Source of the DNA: Bog-473 sp963791995
GTDB taxonomy: Bacteria > Actinomycetota > Acidimicrobiia > Acidimicrobiales > RAAP-2
NCBI GenBank assembly: GCA_963791995.1
Contig: CAWBUQ010000014.1
Span: forward strand, 46,008-110,007
Reading direction: 5' to 3'
Length of the DNA stretch: 64,000 nt
This document shows, piece by piece, positions 1 through 8,661 of this stretch. The position numbers were made by a program, and so were the translations under genes. The notes under the pieces are model-generated. The model worked only from the letters and a program-made list of their open reading frames with translations. It was not told where the DNA came from and ran no database searches. Position 1 is the first letter of the stretch. Each line of letters starts with the position of its first letter.

Positions 1-36
1 CCGGTTCGGGCGCCGCGATGGACGACACTGGCACCC

Positions 37-456
37 ATGGGTCATGGCCAGGACGGAGATCTCCATCACGTCGTGGCCGGGCTCCTCGTCGAGGCTGGCA
101 AGGTGTTCCTCTGCTATCGATCCGCCGGCCGACGCTGGTATCCAGATGTCTGGGACCTTCCAGGTGGCCACATCGAACCGGATGAGACCCCTGCGACCGC
201 TCTCGCCAGGGAGCTCCAGGAGGAGCTCGGGATCCTGGTTCGCGCACCCACCGAGCCTGCGTTCGCTCATCTGCGGCGGCAGAACCTCGATTGCCGCATT
301 TGGGTCGTCAGAGAGTGGATCGGAACGCCTCACGTCGCGTCCGAAGAGCACGACGACAGCGGATGGTGGCTTCCGAGCACCATCGGCGATCTGCCTCTGG
401 CGATCGACGACTATCGGCCGTTGCTCGAACGAGCCGTGTCGGAGGTCTGGGAATGA
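37..456 (+). CDS. NUDIX hydrolase
   Basis: A 139-residue protein that should hydrolyse a nucleoside diphosphate linked to another moiety. It carries a complete Nudix box at residues 44-66 (G-x5-E-x7-REL-x-EE-x-GI), with the metal-binding REL-QEE glutamates present. The length is normal for a single-domain house-cleaning enzyme such as a MutT-like or ADP-ribose-type hydrolase; substrate cannot be told from sequence. The start is the ATG at 37; an ATG at 18 lies in another frame. No signal peptide or membrane segment. It runs toward the converging DUF4499-type gene and appears to be monocistronic. The family call is secure, the substrate is not. Confidence 0.9.
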   Translation: MGHGQDGDLHHVVAGLLVEAGKVFLCYRSAGRRWYPDVWDLPGGHIEPDETPATALARELQEELGILVRAPTEPAFAHLRRQNLDCRIWVVREWIGTPHVASEEHDDSGWWLPSTIGDLPLAIDDYRPLLERAVSEVWE

Positions 457-504
457 GGGTGGCCCAGAGCCCAGGTGCCCCACTCGGCGCCGTGGGCCCC
501 AGGG

Positions 505-850
505 CTAGGCGGATCCCGTAACGGGGGAAAGCGGAGTGCTCCTCCGAAGTGCGCGTAAGGAAGGGAATCCGACCACGAACGTCTGGAGCCGCCAACCCCT
601 CGCCGGCAGCCCGCGCCGCCGGGCCATGCGGCCGGCCGCGACCGCCTCGGTGGCGTGGATCACGGCCGTCGCCGCCAGCAGCGCCTGGAGGACTTCGCGC
701 GGCGGCAGTGCGTCCCCGGTCATCTCGTTGGCCTTCGTCGTACGCAGGCTTGAAGAGCGCCAGCTTGGTGAGGATGACGATCCCGCCGTCGAGCAGCAGG
801 AACCAGAACAACGAGGGCCGCACGACCCCGGACCGCTTCGCTCGTGCCAT
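505..850 (-). CDS. DUF4499-type small membrane protein (frameshifted)
   Basis: A protein of about 115 residues read in two frames. The N-terminal part, from the ATG at complement 848-850, holds a hydrophobic segment (FWFLLLDGGIVILTKLALF). The rest continues in another frame with a second helix and the conserved ending HATEAVAAGRMARRRGL...LQTFVVGFPSL, which resembles the DUF4499 / TMEM254-like family. The break is near 735, where removing one G joins both halves. Function is unknown; it is probably an integral membrane protein. It begins 9 bases after the stop of rlmN on the same strand and may be co-transcribed. Family assignment is from memory of the motif. Confidence 0.6.
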
Positions 851-859
851 GCCCACGTT

Positions 860-1913
860 CTAGCGAGCACCCAGGGTGCCCGGCAATCGGACCGGCGCAG
901 CAACCGGCGCCGGACGCGGGCCCGACGGTGCGCCGGCGGCCAGCTGTCCGCACGCGGCATCGATCTCGGCGCCCCGCGTGATCCGGATGGTCGTGTTGAC
1001 CCGGCGGGCCGCCAGAAGATCCCGAAACAGGCGCACCCGAGCCGGCGCCGAGCCGACCACCGGGTAGCCCGGCGTCGGGTTGAGCGGGATGAGGTTGACG
1101 TGGGCGCCCAGCGGGCGGGCGAAGGCGGCCAGCTCGTCGGCGTCGCTCTCGCGGTCGTTCACCGCGTCGATCAACGCCCACTCGATGGAAAGTCGGCGTC
1201 CGCTCGCCTCCACGTAGTCGCCGCACGCTGCGGCGAGGTCGGCCAGCGGGTAGCGGCGGTTGATCGGCACCAACTCGTCGCGCAGCGTGTCGTTGGCCGC
1301 GTGCAATGACACCGCCAGGTTGACCGGCAGCGTCTCGGCGGCCAGACGCCGGATTCCCGGCACGATCCCCACCGTGGAGAGCGTGAGGTGTCGGGCCGAG
1401 AGCCCCATCTCGCCGTGCAGCCGGCCGATGGCACCCCAGACCCGGTCGTAGTTGGCCAGCGGCTCGCCCATCCCCATGAACACCACGTTGGAGAGCCGCC
1501 GCGGCGCCGCCTCGCGCATGGCGACCGCCACCTGCTCCACGATCTCGCCCTGGCTCAGGTGGCGCTGGAAGCCGGCCTGCCCGGTGGCGCAGAACTGGCA
1601 GGCCATGGCGCAACCCGCCTGGGTGGAGACACAGACCGTCACCCGGTCGGGATAGCGCATGAGCACGGTCTCGACCTGAGCGCCGTCGTGCAACGCCCAC
1701 AGCCACTTGGTGGTCTGGCCGGCGTCGGCGCTCTGCTTCGCCTCTTCGCGCAACGCCGGCGGCAGGGCCTCGGCCGAGCACGGCGCGGAGCGCCGACGGC
1801 AGCTCGGTCATCTCCTCGGGCCGGCGCACCCGGGCGTGGAGGCCCTCCCAGACCTGCCGGACCCGGTAGGGCGGCTCGCCCTCGAGGAGCTGAGCCAGCT
1901 CCCCTCGGGTCAT
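860..1913 (-). CDS. rlmN: 23S rRNA (adenine-C2)-methyltransferase RlmN (frameshifted)
   Basis: Radical-SAM enzyme that methylates C2 of A2503 in 23S rRNA and, in many bacteria, of A37 in some tRNAs. The radical-SAM cluster motif CAMACQFC (CX3CX2C) is present, together with the GMGEPLANYD motif, the STVGIVPGIRRL region and the LIPLNPTPG segment. The N-terminal segment (MTRGELAQLL, PYRVRQVWEGLH) lies in another frame; a single extra G near 1773 separates it from the rest. Joined, the protein is about 350 residues, the normal family length, starting at ATG complement 1911-1913. One base indel therefore hides an otherwise complete gene. The family call is firm. Confidence 0.9.
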
Positions 1914-2106
1914 GTCGTAGGGCGACGGGCATCGCAGCCAGGTTAAGAGGACGGGAGCCACGCGGCGGACCGGGCGTCCAGGTACTGGCCCTGGAACCCA
2001 GCCGTCCCACATGCCCAGCTCACGGCGCAGTTGCGGCCGATGCCCCAGTCGTGCTGGCCTGAACGCCAGGCGGCGACCCAGCCGGCCACCGCACCCGAGG
2101 AGACCG

Positions 2107-2944
2107 ATGAGCGACACCGACGACCCGATCGGCGATGACCTGACCAGGCGCATCGAGGACGGCGTCTGCTGGATCACCCTGAACCGGCCCGACGCCGGCA
2201 ACGCGCTGACCCAGTACATGCGCGACCGGATCGCCGACTGGGTGCGCGACGCCTCGAGCGACCTGTTCGTCCGGGTGGTGGTCATCACGGCCGCCGGGGA
2301 CAGGGCCTTTTGCACGGGTGCGGACCTCCGCGGCGGGCAGAAGCCGCCGCGGCCCAAGCCCGAGGGGGCGCCCGAGAGCGTGGTCGGCGACGGGTCCCGC
2401 ACCATCCGCGACGGCTGGCAGGCGCTGGTCACCAGCATCTTGGACTGCGAGAAGCCGGTCATCGCCGGCGTCAACGGCACCGCGGCCGGGGGCGGCATGC
2501 ATCTCGCGCTGGCCTGCGACCTGGTCGTGATGGCCGAGGAGGCCAAGTTCGTCGAGGTCTTCATCCGGCGGGGCATCGCACCCGATGCCGGCGGCGCCTG
2601 GATCCTGACCCGCCTGGTGGGGATCCAGAAGGCCAAGGAGCTGTTCTTCTTCGGCGACGACGTGCCGGCGGCCGAGGCCTACCGCATCGGGCTGGTCAAC
2701 CGGCTGGTACCGCGTGCCGAGCTCCAGTCGACGCTCGAGGAGATGGCGGGACGCCTGGCCGACCGCGCCGACCAAGGCCATCTGGGTCACCAAGTGGCTG
2801 ACCAACCGGGCCCTCGACGTCGATCGGGCCACGTCGCTCTCCGACGAGGCGATCGGCCAGGAGATCGTGACCCGCACCCTCGACTCCCAAGAGGGCATCG
2901 CCAGCTTCGTGGAGCGCCGCCCGGCCGAGTTCAAGGGCTGGTAA
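2107..2944 (+). CDS. Enoyl-CoA hydratase/isomerase (frameshifted near C-terminus)
   Basis: Crotonase-fold enzyme of about 279 residues that probably hydrates 2-enoyl-CoA in beta-oxidation or a related acyl-CoA pathway. Visible features are the N-terminal WITLNRPDAGNAL strand, the oxyanion-hole segments CTGADL and GTAAGGGMHLALACDLVV, and the typical AKELFFFGDDVPAAEAYRIGLVN helix pair. The last 60 residues (TKAIWVTKWLTNRALD to EFKGW) are in another frame; one indel near 2770 joins them. Start ATG 2107. The C-terminus overlaps the converging membrane-protein gene by 14 bases. Substrate unknown. Confidence 0.85.
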
Positions 2945-3872
2945 GCGCGCCGGGCGCGGTCGTCGTCGTCGAACCCGACCCGCCGACGGAAAGGGTCGTG
3001 GTCGTCGTCTGCGGCGGCGCCGACGTCGTCGTGGAGGCCTCCCCGGCCGGAGCCGTCGTGCTGGTCGAGGTGGTCGAGGACGAAGACGAGGTCGAGGTCG
3101 AGTGGTCGAGGTGGTCGAGGGCGGCGTCGACGTCGTCGTCGAGGTGGCTGCGGGTCCCGGGTTGTGCCCGAAGAACGTCGTGCCCGAACCGGCGCCGCCG
3201 AAGATGTCCGACAGCGGCTTGCCCGAGATCAATTCGACCGCGGTGATGAACAGCAGCGCCAGGACGAACACGATGCCTGCCGCGGCGGCGATGGCCTTCC
3301 ACGAGTAGCGACGCGGCGCGGTCGGCGCACGCGTCGCTGACGCGTGCGCGGCGGCGCGCCGTCGTCGCCGTCGTCGCCGCCGTCGCGGACATCGCGGACT
3401 TCCCCGAGTACGCCACCCTGCGCATGGGCATGGTCGTGGCGGAGAGACGCTCCGTCTCCGGCGTGTCCGGCGGGGAGTCGGTCCCGGTGCCGGGCGAGGA
3501 GGTCACCTCGAGGGCATCGGTCTGCTCGGCGCCCGACGCCTCCATCTCCACCGTCTCGTCGGTGGCCGCGGTCGCCGCCCCCGCCCCCGACCCGGCCTCC
3601 ACCGACGACGCCCCGGCTCCGCTGGCCCCGGTCCCACCGAGCCGGCGCAGCAACGTGGCGGCCGGTGCGTCGGGCACCCGCTCGGCAACCTGCTTGACCG
3701 CCTGGTGCCCGCGGTCGATCGACTGTGCCACGAAGGCAGTGCCCATGGTGGCGGCCGCCGACCCGATGGCCACCCCCACGATCGTGCCCTTGACCCCGAA
3801 GATCGACGCGATGGAGGCGGCGATCACCGCACCGGCGGCAGAGGCCAGGATCTGGCGGACCGAGAACTTCAC
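2931..3872 (-). CDS. Two-helix membrane protein with Ser/Thr-rich tail (frameshifted)
   Basis: No family recognised. From a GTG start (complement 3870-3872) it opens with a Gly/Ala-rich hydrophobic region (ILASAAGAVIAASIASIFGV, then IVGVAIGSAAATMGTAFVAQ) and a helical stretch (QAVKQVAERVPDAPAATLL). A long Ala/Gly/Thr linker and a second transmembrane helix (GIVFVLALLFITAVELISG) follow. The protein ends in a low-complexity Thr/Ser/Pro tail, likely extracytoplasmic. Two frame breaks (near 3345 and 3100) are needed to read it through. Its GTG overlaps the stop of the SRPBCC gene by four bases (GTGA), so translation is probably coupled. Could be an envelope or wall-spanning anchor. Confidence 0.6.
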   Translation of the reverse strand: MKFSVRQILASAAGAVIAASIASIFGVKGTIVGVAIGSAAATMGTAFVAQSIDRGHQAVKQVAERVPDAPAATLLRRLGGTGASGAGASSVEAGSGAGAATAATDETVEMEASGAEQTDALEVTSSPGTGTDSPPDTPETERLSATTMPMRRVAYSGKSAMSATAATTATTARRRARVSDACADRAASLLVEGHRRRGRHRVRPGAAVHHRGRIDLGQAAVGHLRRRRFGHDVLRAQPGTRSHLDDDVDAALDHLDHSTSTSSSSSTTSTSTTAPAGEASTTTSAPPQTTTTTLSVGGSGSTTTTAPGALTSP

Positions 3873-4426
3873 GCCTGCGCTGTCTCGTCGCCCGCCACCG
3901 GTGCCACGGCGCGGGCGATGAATTGGCGCGCCCCCGAGTCGAGCACCCAGTCGTGCCCGAAACGGGCGATGGGGCCGGCGAAGCGGGAGACCATCTTGAG
4001 GGCGGTGTTCCCCGGAGCCAGCGAGCTGCGCAGGATGGCGATGCACGTTGCGTCGGCGGGCGCACGGCCATTGGCGCCCGGACCGGCACCGCCGCCGGCA
4101 CCCGACGCCGGTTCTTCGAGGGTCAACACCGCATCGCCCACGACGTCACCGTGAACCAGTGCCCTGACCAGGAGCGGCGCCTCGACGTGCTCGATCGTCA
4201 CGCCGAAGCGAACCGGATATGGCACCGGCGGCTTCACCTCGCAACGCCACATCGCACCCTCTGCCAGAGCCGCGGCCTCGAAGACGCGCAGCCAGGGCCA
4301 CCACTCGCGGTAGCTCGACACCTGCGAGATGCGCTCCCAGACCTCCTCCCGCGCCAGTGGCAGCGGGTAGTGGTGCACGGTGGTGATGGCGCCCGGTAAG
4401 GGGGCCGGGCCATCGGGCCCGCTCAC
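3869..4426 (-). CDS. SRPBCC-fold protein
   Basis: A 185-residue protein with the START/SRPBCC fold: an N-terminal HHYPLPLAREEVWERISQV strand-helix, the SSYREWWPWLRVFE segment, then beta strands and a C-terminal helix ending in GARQFIARAV. Members bind small hydrophobic ligands or modify polyketides; no specific ligand is evident. The GTG at complement 4424-4426 overlaps the DinB stop by four bases (GTGA), and its own stop overlaps the next GTG in the same way, so the three genes are one translationally coupled unit. An in-frame upstream extension exists but runs through the DinB gene and is rejected as the start. Confidence 0.8.
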   Translation of the reverse strand: MSGPDGPAPLPGAITTVHHYPLPLAREEVWERISQVSSYREWWPWLRVFEAAALAEGAMWRCEVKPPVPYPVRFGVTIEHVEAPLLVRALVHGDVVGDAVLTLEEPASGAGGGAGPGANGRAPADATCIAILRSSLAPGNTALKMVSRFAGPIARFGHDWVLDSGARQFIARAVAPVAGDETAQA

Positions 4427-4932
4427 TCCCCCACCACTCCGTCGATGCGCTCGCGCAGCAAATCGGCGTGCCCGTTGTGGCGAGCGTATTCCTCGATCAT
4501 GTGCACCATGATCCAGCGCAGCGAGACCTGCCGCTTCGTGCTCGCCGCCACGGCGTCGAAACTGTCGGTGCGCTCGACGATGGCGCGGGAAACGTCGCAC
4601 TGGCGCACGAAGGCCTCGATGTCGTCCATCGCCCTCGCCGGATCGAGGTCGTTGAAGTCGGCGTCACGATCCGCGTCGGTGGCGATGGGCGCGGGCTGCC
4701 CGTCGCGGGCGAAGACCCGCGAGAACCAACTCCACTCGACCAACGTCATGTGCCGCACGATGCCGAGCAAGCTGAGCGTGGAGGGTGGCACGTCTCGGCG
4801 CACCAGCGCGTCACCGTCGAGCTGCTGGCACTTCATCAGCAGCGTCGCTCGCTGGTAGTCGAGCCACGCCGACAGCATGGGACGCTCGTCGCCCTGCCAG
4901 GGTGGTTCCGGCCGGGTCACCGGGGGGAGCAC
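4423..4932 (-). CDS. DinB / DUF664 family protein
   Basis: A 169-residue four-helix-bundle protein. It matches DUF664/DinB_2: helix 1 LSAWLDYQRATLLMKC, a conserved His in LGIVRHMTLVEWSWF, and the terminal MIEEYARHNGHADLLRERIDG motif, whose His residues with the first His form the usual metal site. Members include thiol-dependent metalloenzymes such as mycothiol or bacillithiol transferases; the exact reaction is unknown. It is first gene of a three-gene coupled operon (DinB, SRPBCC, membrane protein). It diverges from the gene starting at 4989 with a 56-base spacer. Confidence 0.85.
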   Translation of the reverse strand: MLPPVTRPEPPWQGDERPMLSAWLDYQRATLLMKCQQLDGDALVRRDVPPSTLSLLGIVRHMTLVEWSWFSRVFARDGQPAPIATDADRDADFNDLDPARAMDDIEAFVRQCDVSRAIVERTDSFDAVAASTKRQVSLRWIMVHMIEEYARHNGHADLLRERIDGVVGE

Positions 4933-4988
4933 TGACCCACCCTAGCGGCGAAATCTCCCGACGAACGGGGGCCGGTAACATTGCCGCC

Positions 4989-5823
4989 GTGTCTCAACGC
5001 TGGCTCTCGAAGCGAGCCGTGTCGCTGCACGTGGCCGTGTTGGTGTTCGTCCCCGGCTGCGCCGTGGCCGCCTGGTGGCAGATCAACCGCGCCGCCGACG
5101 GGAACCAATTGAGCTACCTCTACTCGGTGATGTGGCCGGCGTTCGGAATCCTCGGCATCGTGTTCTGGTGGGTGCTCATCCACACGGACTACGACACCGT
5201 CGGCCTCAAGGGATTGCGCCTGCAAGAGGCAGCACGCGGCGGCCGGTGTCGCCGATGCCGGTGGTGAGCCCGCCTCGCCGGTGACCGCCCACCTCGGCGC
5301 GGAGGCACCGGTGCCGTCCGCCGACGAGGACCCCGAGCTCGCCGCCTACAACGCGCGCCTCGCCGCGCTGGCCGAGCAAGGTCCGAAGACCTGGCGCCGC
5401 CGCGAGACGGTCGTCGTGCGTCGCGCGCCAGTGAAGCGTCTCACCGCGCGCGGCCTCACCGGGGCGCTCTTCCGGTACCAGCTGATGGCGAACATCGTCG
5501 GCGTGCTCATCATCCCGCTGTTCCTCTTCACGGGATTGCACTTCGCCATCGGCGGGTTCAAGCCCGAGCTCGCCATCTTCGGCGTGGGCCACGGCTACCT
5601 CTACATCGTCTACCTGGTGACCGCGGGACTCCTCGCGCTCAAGGCGCGCTTCTATCTCCCGGGTGGACGGCGCTGGATCCTGCTCATGTTCGTCGCAGGG
5701 CTGGTACCGGGGCTCACCTTCGTCGTCGAGTGGCTGGTCGTGACGCGCAAGGTCCAGCCGCTGATCGCAGCGGAGGCCGCAGAGGCCGACGCGGCGGCGG
5801 GGGTCAGCCCAGGCGCTCGATGA
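4989..5823 (+). CDS. DUF3817-type integral membrane protein, probable fusion (frameshifted)
   Basis: Two open frames (4989-5267 and 5281-5823) that join if one C is removed near 5236. The first part has two transmembrane helices (VSLHVAVLVFVPGCAVAAWW and YSVMWPAFGILGIVFWWVL). The linker carries DPELAAYNARLAALAE, which in relatives is the tail of the first protein, supporting one continuous polypeptide. The second part has three helices (NIVGVLIIPLFLFTGLHF, GHGYLYIVYLVTAGLLAL, ILLMFVAGLVPGLTFVVEW) typical of DUF3817. In related genomes the halves are usually neighbouring genes; here they are either fused or two genes 13 bases apart, the second from a GTG at 5281. Function unknown. Confidence 0.7.
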
Positions 5824-6985
5824 CGGTGCCGTTGGCCTGGCCGCCGCCCTCGCACATCGTCTGGTAGCCGTAGCGGCCACCCGTCGACTCGAGCTGGTTG
5901 AGCAGCGTGCCCATCAGACGCACGCCGCTCGCCCCCAACGGGTGTCCGATGGCGATGGCGCCGCCCCGGGGGTTGAAGCGGTCCATGTCGTAGGCGAATT
6001 CCTTCTGCCACATCAGCGCGATGGCGGCGAAGGCCTCGTTGCACTCGACGGCGTCGAACTGGTCGACGGTCATACCTGAGCGCTTCAGCAGTTTGTGCGT
6101 CACCGGCACCGGAGCGGAGAGCACGATGGCGGCGTCGTCTGCCGCGACGGCGAAGTGAGCAAAGCGGGCCCGCACGGGCAGGCCGAGCTCCTCGGCCACC
6201 GCGCGCTCCGCGATCAGCATGGCTGCGGCGCCGTCGGTGGTCTGTGAGGAATTGCCGGCCGTGATGGACGGTGCGGTGTCGGGCTCCCAGCTCTGGGCGG
6301 GCGCCAACGCGGCGAGCTTCTCGATGGTCGAGCTGCGCCGGATGCCTTCGTCGCTGCGCAGGAACTCGCCGGTGAGGCTCCCGTCCTCCGCCTTGATCGG
6401 GACGGGGATCGCCTCACGCTCGAAGTGCTTGGTGTCCCAGCTGTCGGCCGCCCGCCGGTGCGACTCGAGCGCGTAGTCGTCCATCTCCTGGCGGGTGATG
6501 CCGTAACGCTCGGCCAGCACCTCGCTGACCCGGAATTGGGTCCAGAGGCGGTCGTCGACCGCCTTCATGAACGAAGGTGGGAACGGTCCGGTGCCGCCGC
6601 GCGCGTTCGAGGCGAGCGGGACCCGGCTCATGACCTCGACGCCACAGGCGACGACCAGGTCGTAGTGGCCGGCCGCCACGCCTGCCGCTCCGAAGTGCAC
6701 GGCTTGCTGCGAGGACCCGCACTGGCGGTCCACCGTGGTCGCCGGCACGGTCTGGGGCAGTCCCGCCGAGACCCACCCGTTGCGGGCGACGTTCGTGCTC
6801 TGCTCGCCGACCTGGCTCACGCAGCCCCCGATGACGTCGTCGATGCGCTCGGGATCGACGCCCGTCCGCTCGAGTAGGGACGTCAGGGTGAAGCCCAAGA
6901 GGTCGGCCGGGTGCCAGTTGGCCAGCGACCCGCCGCTCTTGCCGAACGTGGTGCGTACGACGTCGACGATGACGGGTTCTCTCAT
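5804..6985 (-). CDS. Acetyl-CoA acetyltransferase (thiolase)
   Basis: An intact 393-residue thiolase that condenses two acyl-CoA units or cleaves 3-ketoacyl-CoA. The nucleophile is Cys89 in DRQCGSSQQA, the catalytic His348 lies in IGHPLGASG and the second Cys378 in TMCEGGGQ; the CNEAFAA motif is also present. Length and motifs are fully normal. It starts 36 bases after the end of livF on the same strand, so it is probably the last gene of the CoA-transferase/ABC-importer operon. That context suggests a cleavage step in breakdown of the imported substrate. Its end overlaps the converging membrane-protein gene by 20 bases. Confidence 0.93.
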   Translation of the reverse strand: MREPVIVDVVRTTFGKSGGSLANWHPADLLGFTLTSLLERTGVDPERIDDVIGGCVSQVGEQSTNVARNGWVSAGLPQTVPATTVDRQCGSSQQAVHFGAAGVAAGHYDLVVACGVEVMSRVPLASNARGGTGPFPPSFMKAVDDRLWTQFRVSEVLAERYGITRQEMDDYALESHRRAADSWDTKHFEREAIPVPIKAEDGSLTGEFLRSDEGIRRSSTIEKLAALAPAQSWEPDTAPSITAGNSSQTTDGAAAMLIAERAVAEELGLPVRARFAHFAVAADDAAIVLSAPVPVTHKLLKRSGMTVDQFDAVECNEAFAAIALMWQKEFAYDMDRFNPRGGAIAIGHPLGASGVRLMGTLLNQLESTGGRYGYQTMCEGGGQANGTVIERLG

Positions 6986-7021
6986 GTGCTCTCTCCTCCG
7001 ATGAATGCTGCGACTCGCACC

Positions 7022-7889
7022 CTAGGCGCCCGGACTGTCGGGACCGGTCAGCGTGCCGGCGTCCGTACCGAGACCCGGAGCGCTCGCCCCATATGACGCG
7101 TCAGGCGAGTCCTGCAGGCTCTCGACCTCTTCGACACCCGATGCGGCCGCCTCTTCGCGTCGCGCCATGAGGGACTCCATCTCCACGCCCGCCCCGGAGG
7201 GCTCGCCCTCGTAGGCGACGGTGCCGTGATTGAGCACGACGGCCCAGGTGGCCAGCTCGAGTGCGCGGTGCACCTGCTGCTCCACCACGACGAGCGCGGT
7301 GCCGTTGCGGTTGATTTCGCGGAGGCCCTCGTAGACCTGGTCCACGACCACGGGCGCCAGTCCCAAGGAGAGCTCGTCGGCGACGAGCACCTTGGAAGGA
7401 ACGACGAGGACCTTGGCCAGGGAGAGCAGGCGCTGCTGGCCGCCTGACAGCGTGCCGCCCATCTGCTTGCGCCGCTCCCCGAGGATGGGGAAGGCCGTGT
7501 AGGCGCGCTCGAGGTTCTCCTTGAGCTTGCTCCGGCCAGCCCGCTGGCGGAACGCGAGCGTGAGGTTCTCCTCGACGGTCAGGGAGGAGAACACGCCGCG
7601 TCCTTCCACGACATGGGACATGCCGAGGCGTGCGATCTTGAAGGCCGGGAGCGTGGTCACGTCTTGTCCCGCAAAGATCACCTGGCCGTCGGTCGCCGTG
7701 ACGAGTCCGGTGACCGTGCGGGCGATCGTCGACTTGCCGGCGCCGTTGGAGCCGACCAGTGCCACGACGCCACCATCGGGCACCCTGAACGAGACGTCGA
7801 AGAGGGCGCGATAGGGACCGTACCCCGCGCACACATTGCGAACGGAAAGGATGTCCGTCCCTGATGCGGGCGCGTCGGCTGACGGTCAC
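7022..7889 (-). CDS. livF: Branched-chain-type ABC transporter ATPase LivF (frameshifted at N-terminus)
   Basis: Second ATPase of a Liv-type importer. Walker A is GSNGAGKST, the signature LSGGQQRLLSLAKVLV, Walker B VLVADELSLGLAP, followed by VVVEQQVHRALELA (H-loop region). The C-terminal extension after residue 220 is longer than usual and Ala/Gly/Ser-rich. The conserved first strand (ILSVRNVCAGYGPYRALF) has no good start in frame. A GTG at complement 7887-7889, one base after the livG stop, fits if one base is missing near 7876. A shorter start at GTG 7834 would lose the first strand. It belongs to the livK-HM-G-F operon. Confidence 0.88.
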
Positions 7890-7890
7890 G

Positions 7891-8661
7891 TCAGCCCGCC
7901 TGTCCGAGATAGGCGTTGCGAACCTCGGGGTTGGCCATCACCTCGTCGAAGGTTCCGGATGCCAGCATGGCGCCGAGATCCATCACCACGGCCCGGTCGA
8001 CAACCTCGGCCACCATGGACAGATCGTGCTCCACCAGCAACACCGCCGTCCCCCGCTCATGCTGGACCGTCCGGAGCACGGCGGCGAGTTCAGCGGTCTC
8101 GTGGAGGTCGAGCCCCGAGGAAGGCTCGTCGGCCAGGAGGATCTTCGGCTCGGCGGCCAGGGCCCGGGCCAGCTCGACCAGGCGGCAGTTGCCCAGCCCG
8201 AGCGAATTCACCGAGACATCGGCCAGCCGCGTGATCCCGACCAGCTCGAGCGTCGCATCGATCCGGTCCTTCTCCTCCGACGTCGTGCTGCTCATGTTGC
8301 ACAGGTCGCGCCAGAGGCGCCCTTCGCCGCGGCGAGAGCGCTCGGCCACCATCAGGTGGTCGCGCACGCTCATGTCGGTGAACACCTCGACCCTCTGATA
8401 CGTGCGGCCGATCCCGAGGCGGGCGCGCTTGAAGGTCGGCATCCCGTTCAGCATCTTCCCGTCGAACACGATGTCGCCCTGTTCGGGCCGCAGCTGCCCG
8501 CACACGCAATTGAAGAGGGTCGTCTTGCCGGCTCCGTTGGGGCCGACCAGGCCCACGCTCTCCCCGGCGGCGACGTCGAACGTGATGCTGCTCACGGCCT
8601 GGATGCCGCCGAAGGACTTGCTCACGCCGAGCAGTCTCAGGAGAGGGGATGCGTCAGCCAT
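7891..8661 (-). CDS. livG: Branched-chain-type ABC transporter ATPase LivG
   Basis: First ATPase of the importer, 256 residues, starting at ATG complement 8659-8661 within the last codons of the upstream permease gene (8-base overlap). Walker A GPNGAGKTT, signature region SLGLGNCRLVELARALA, Walker B ILLADEPSSGLD, and the LVEHDLSMVAEVVDRAVVMD switch are visible, as is the LivG-type ending with the ANPEVRNAYLG motif. A longer in-frame start at 8775 runs back through the permease and is unlikely. The signature has LGLGNCR rather than the usual LSYGQQR, a variation worth noting. Energises uptake together with LivF. Confidence 0.92.
   Translation of the reverse strand: MADASPLLRLLGVSKSFGGIQAVSSITFDVAAGESVGLVGPNGAGKTTLFNCVCGQLRPEQGDIVFDGKMLNGMPTFKRARLGIGRTYQRVEVFTDMSVRDHLMVAERSRRGEGRLWRDLCNMSSTTSEEKDRIDATLELVGITRLADVSVNSLGLGNCRLVELARALAAEPKILLADEPSSGLDLHETAELAAVLRTVQHERGTAVLLVEHDLSMVAEVVDRAVVMDLGAMLASGTFDEVMANPEVRNAYLGQAG

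Noticed and set aside
720..2636. A 638-codon minus-strand frame across rlmN and the hydratase
   Set aside because: Only its middle, the first third of RlmN, is coding; the rest is antisense to the enoyl-CoA hydratase or out of frame with RlmN.
7094..7103. Palindrome TGACGCGTCA
   Set aside because: Inside the livF coding region and with a two-base rather than six-base centre, so not part of the TGAC-N6-GTCA series.
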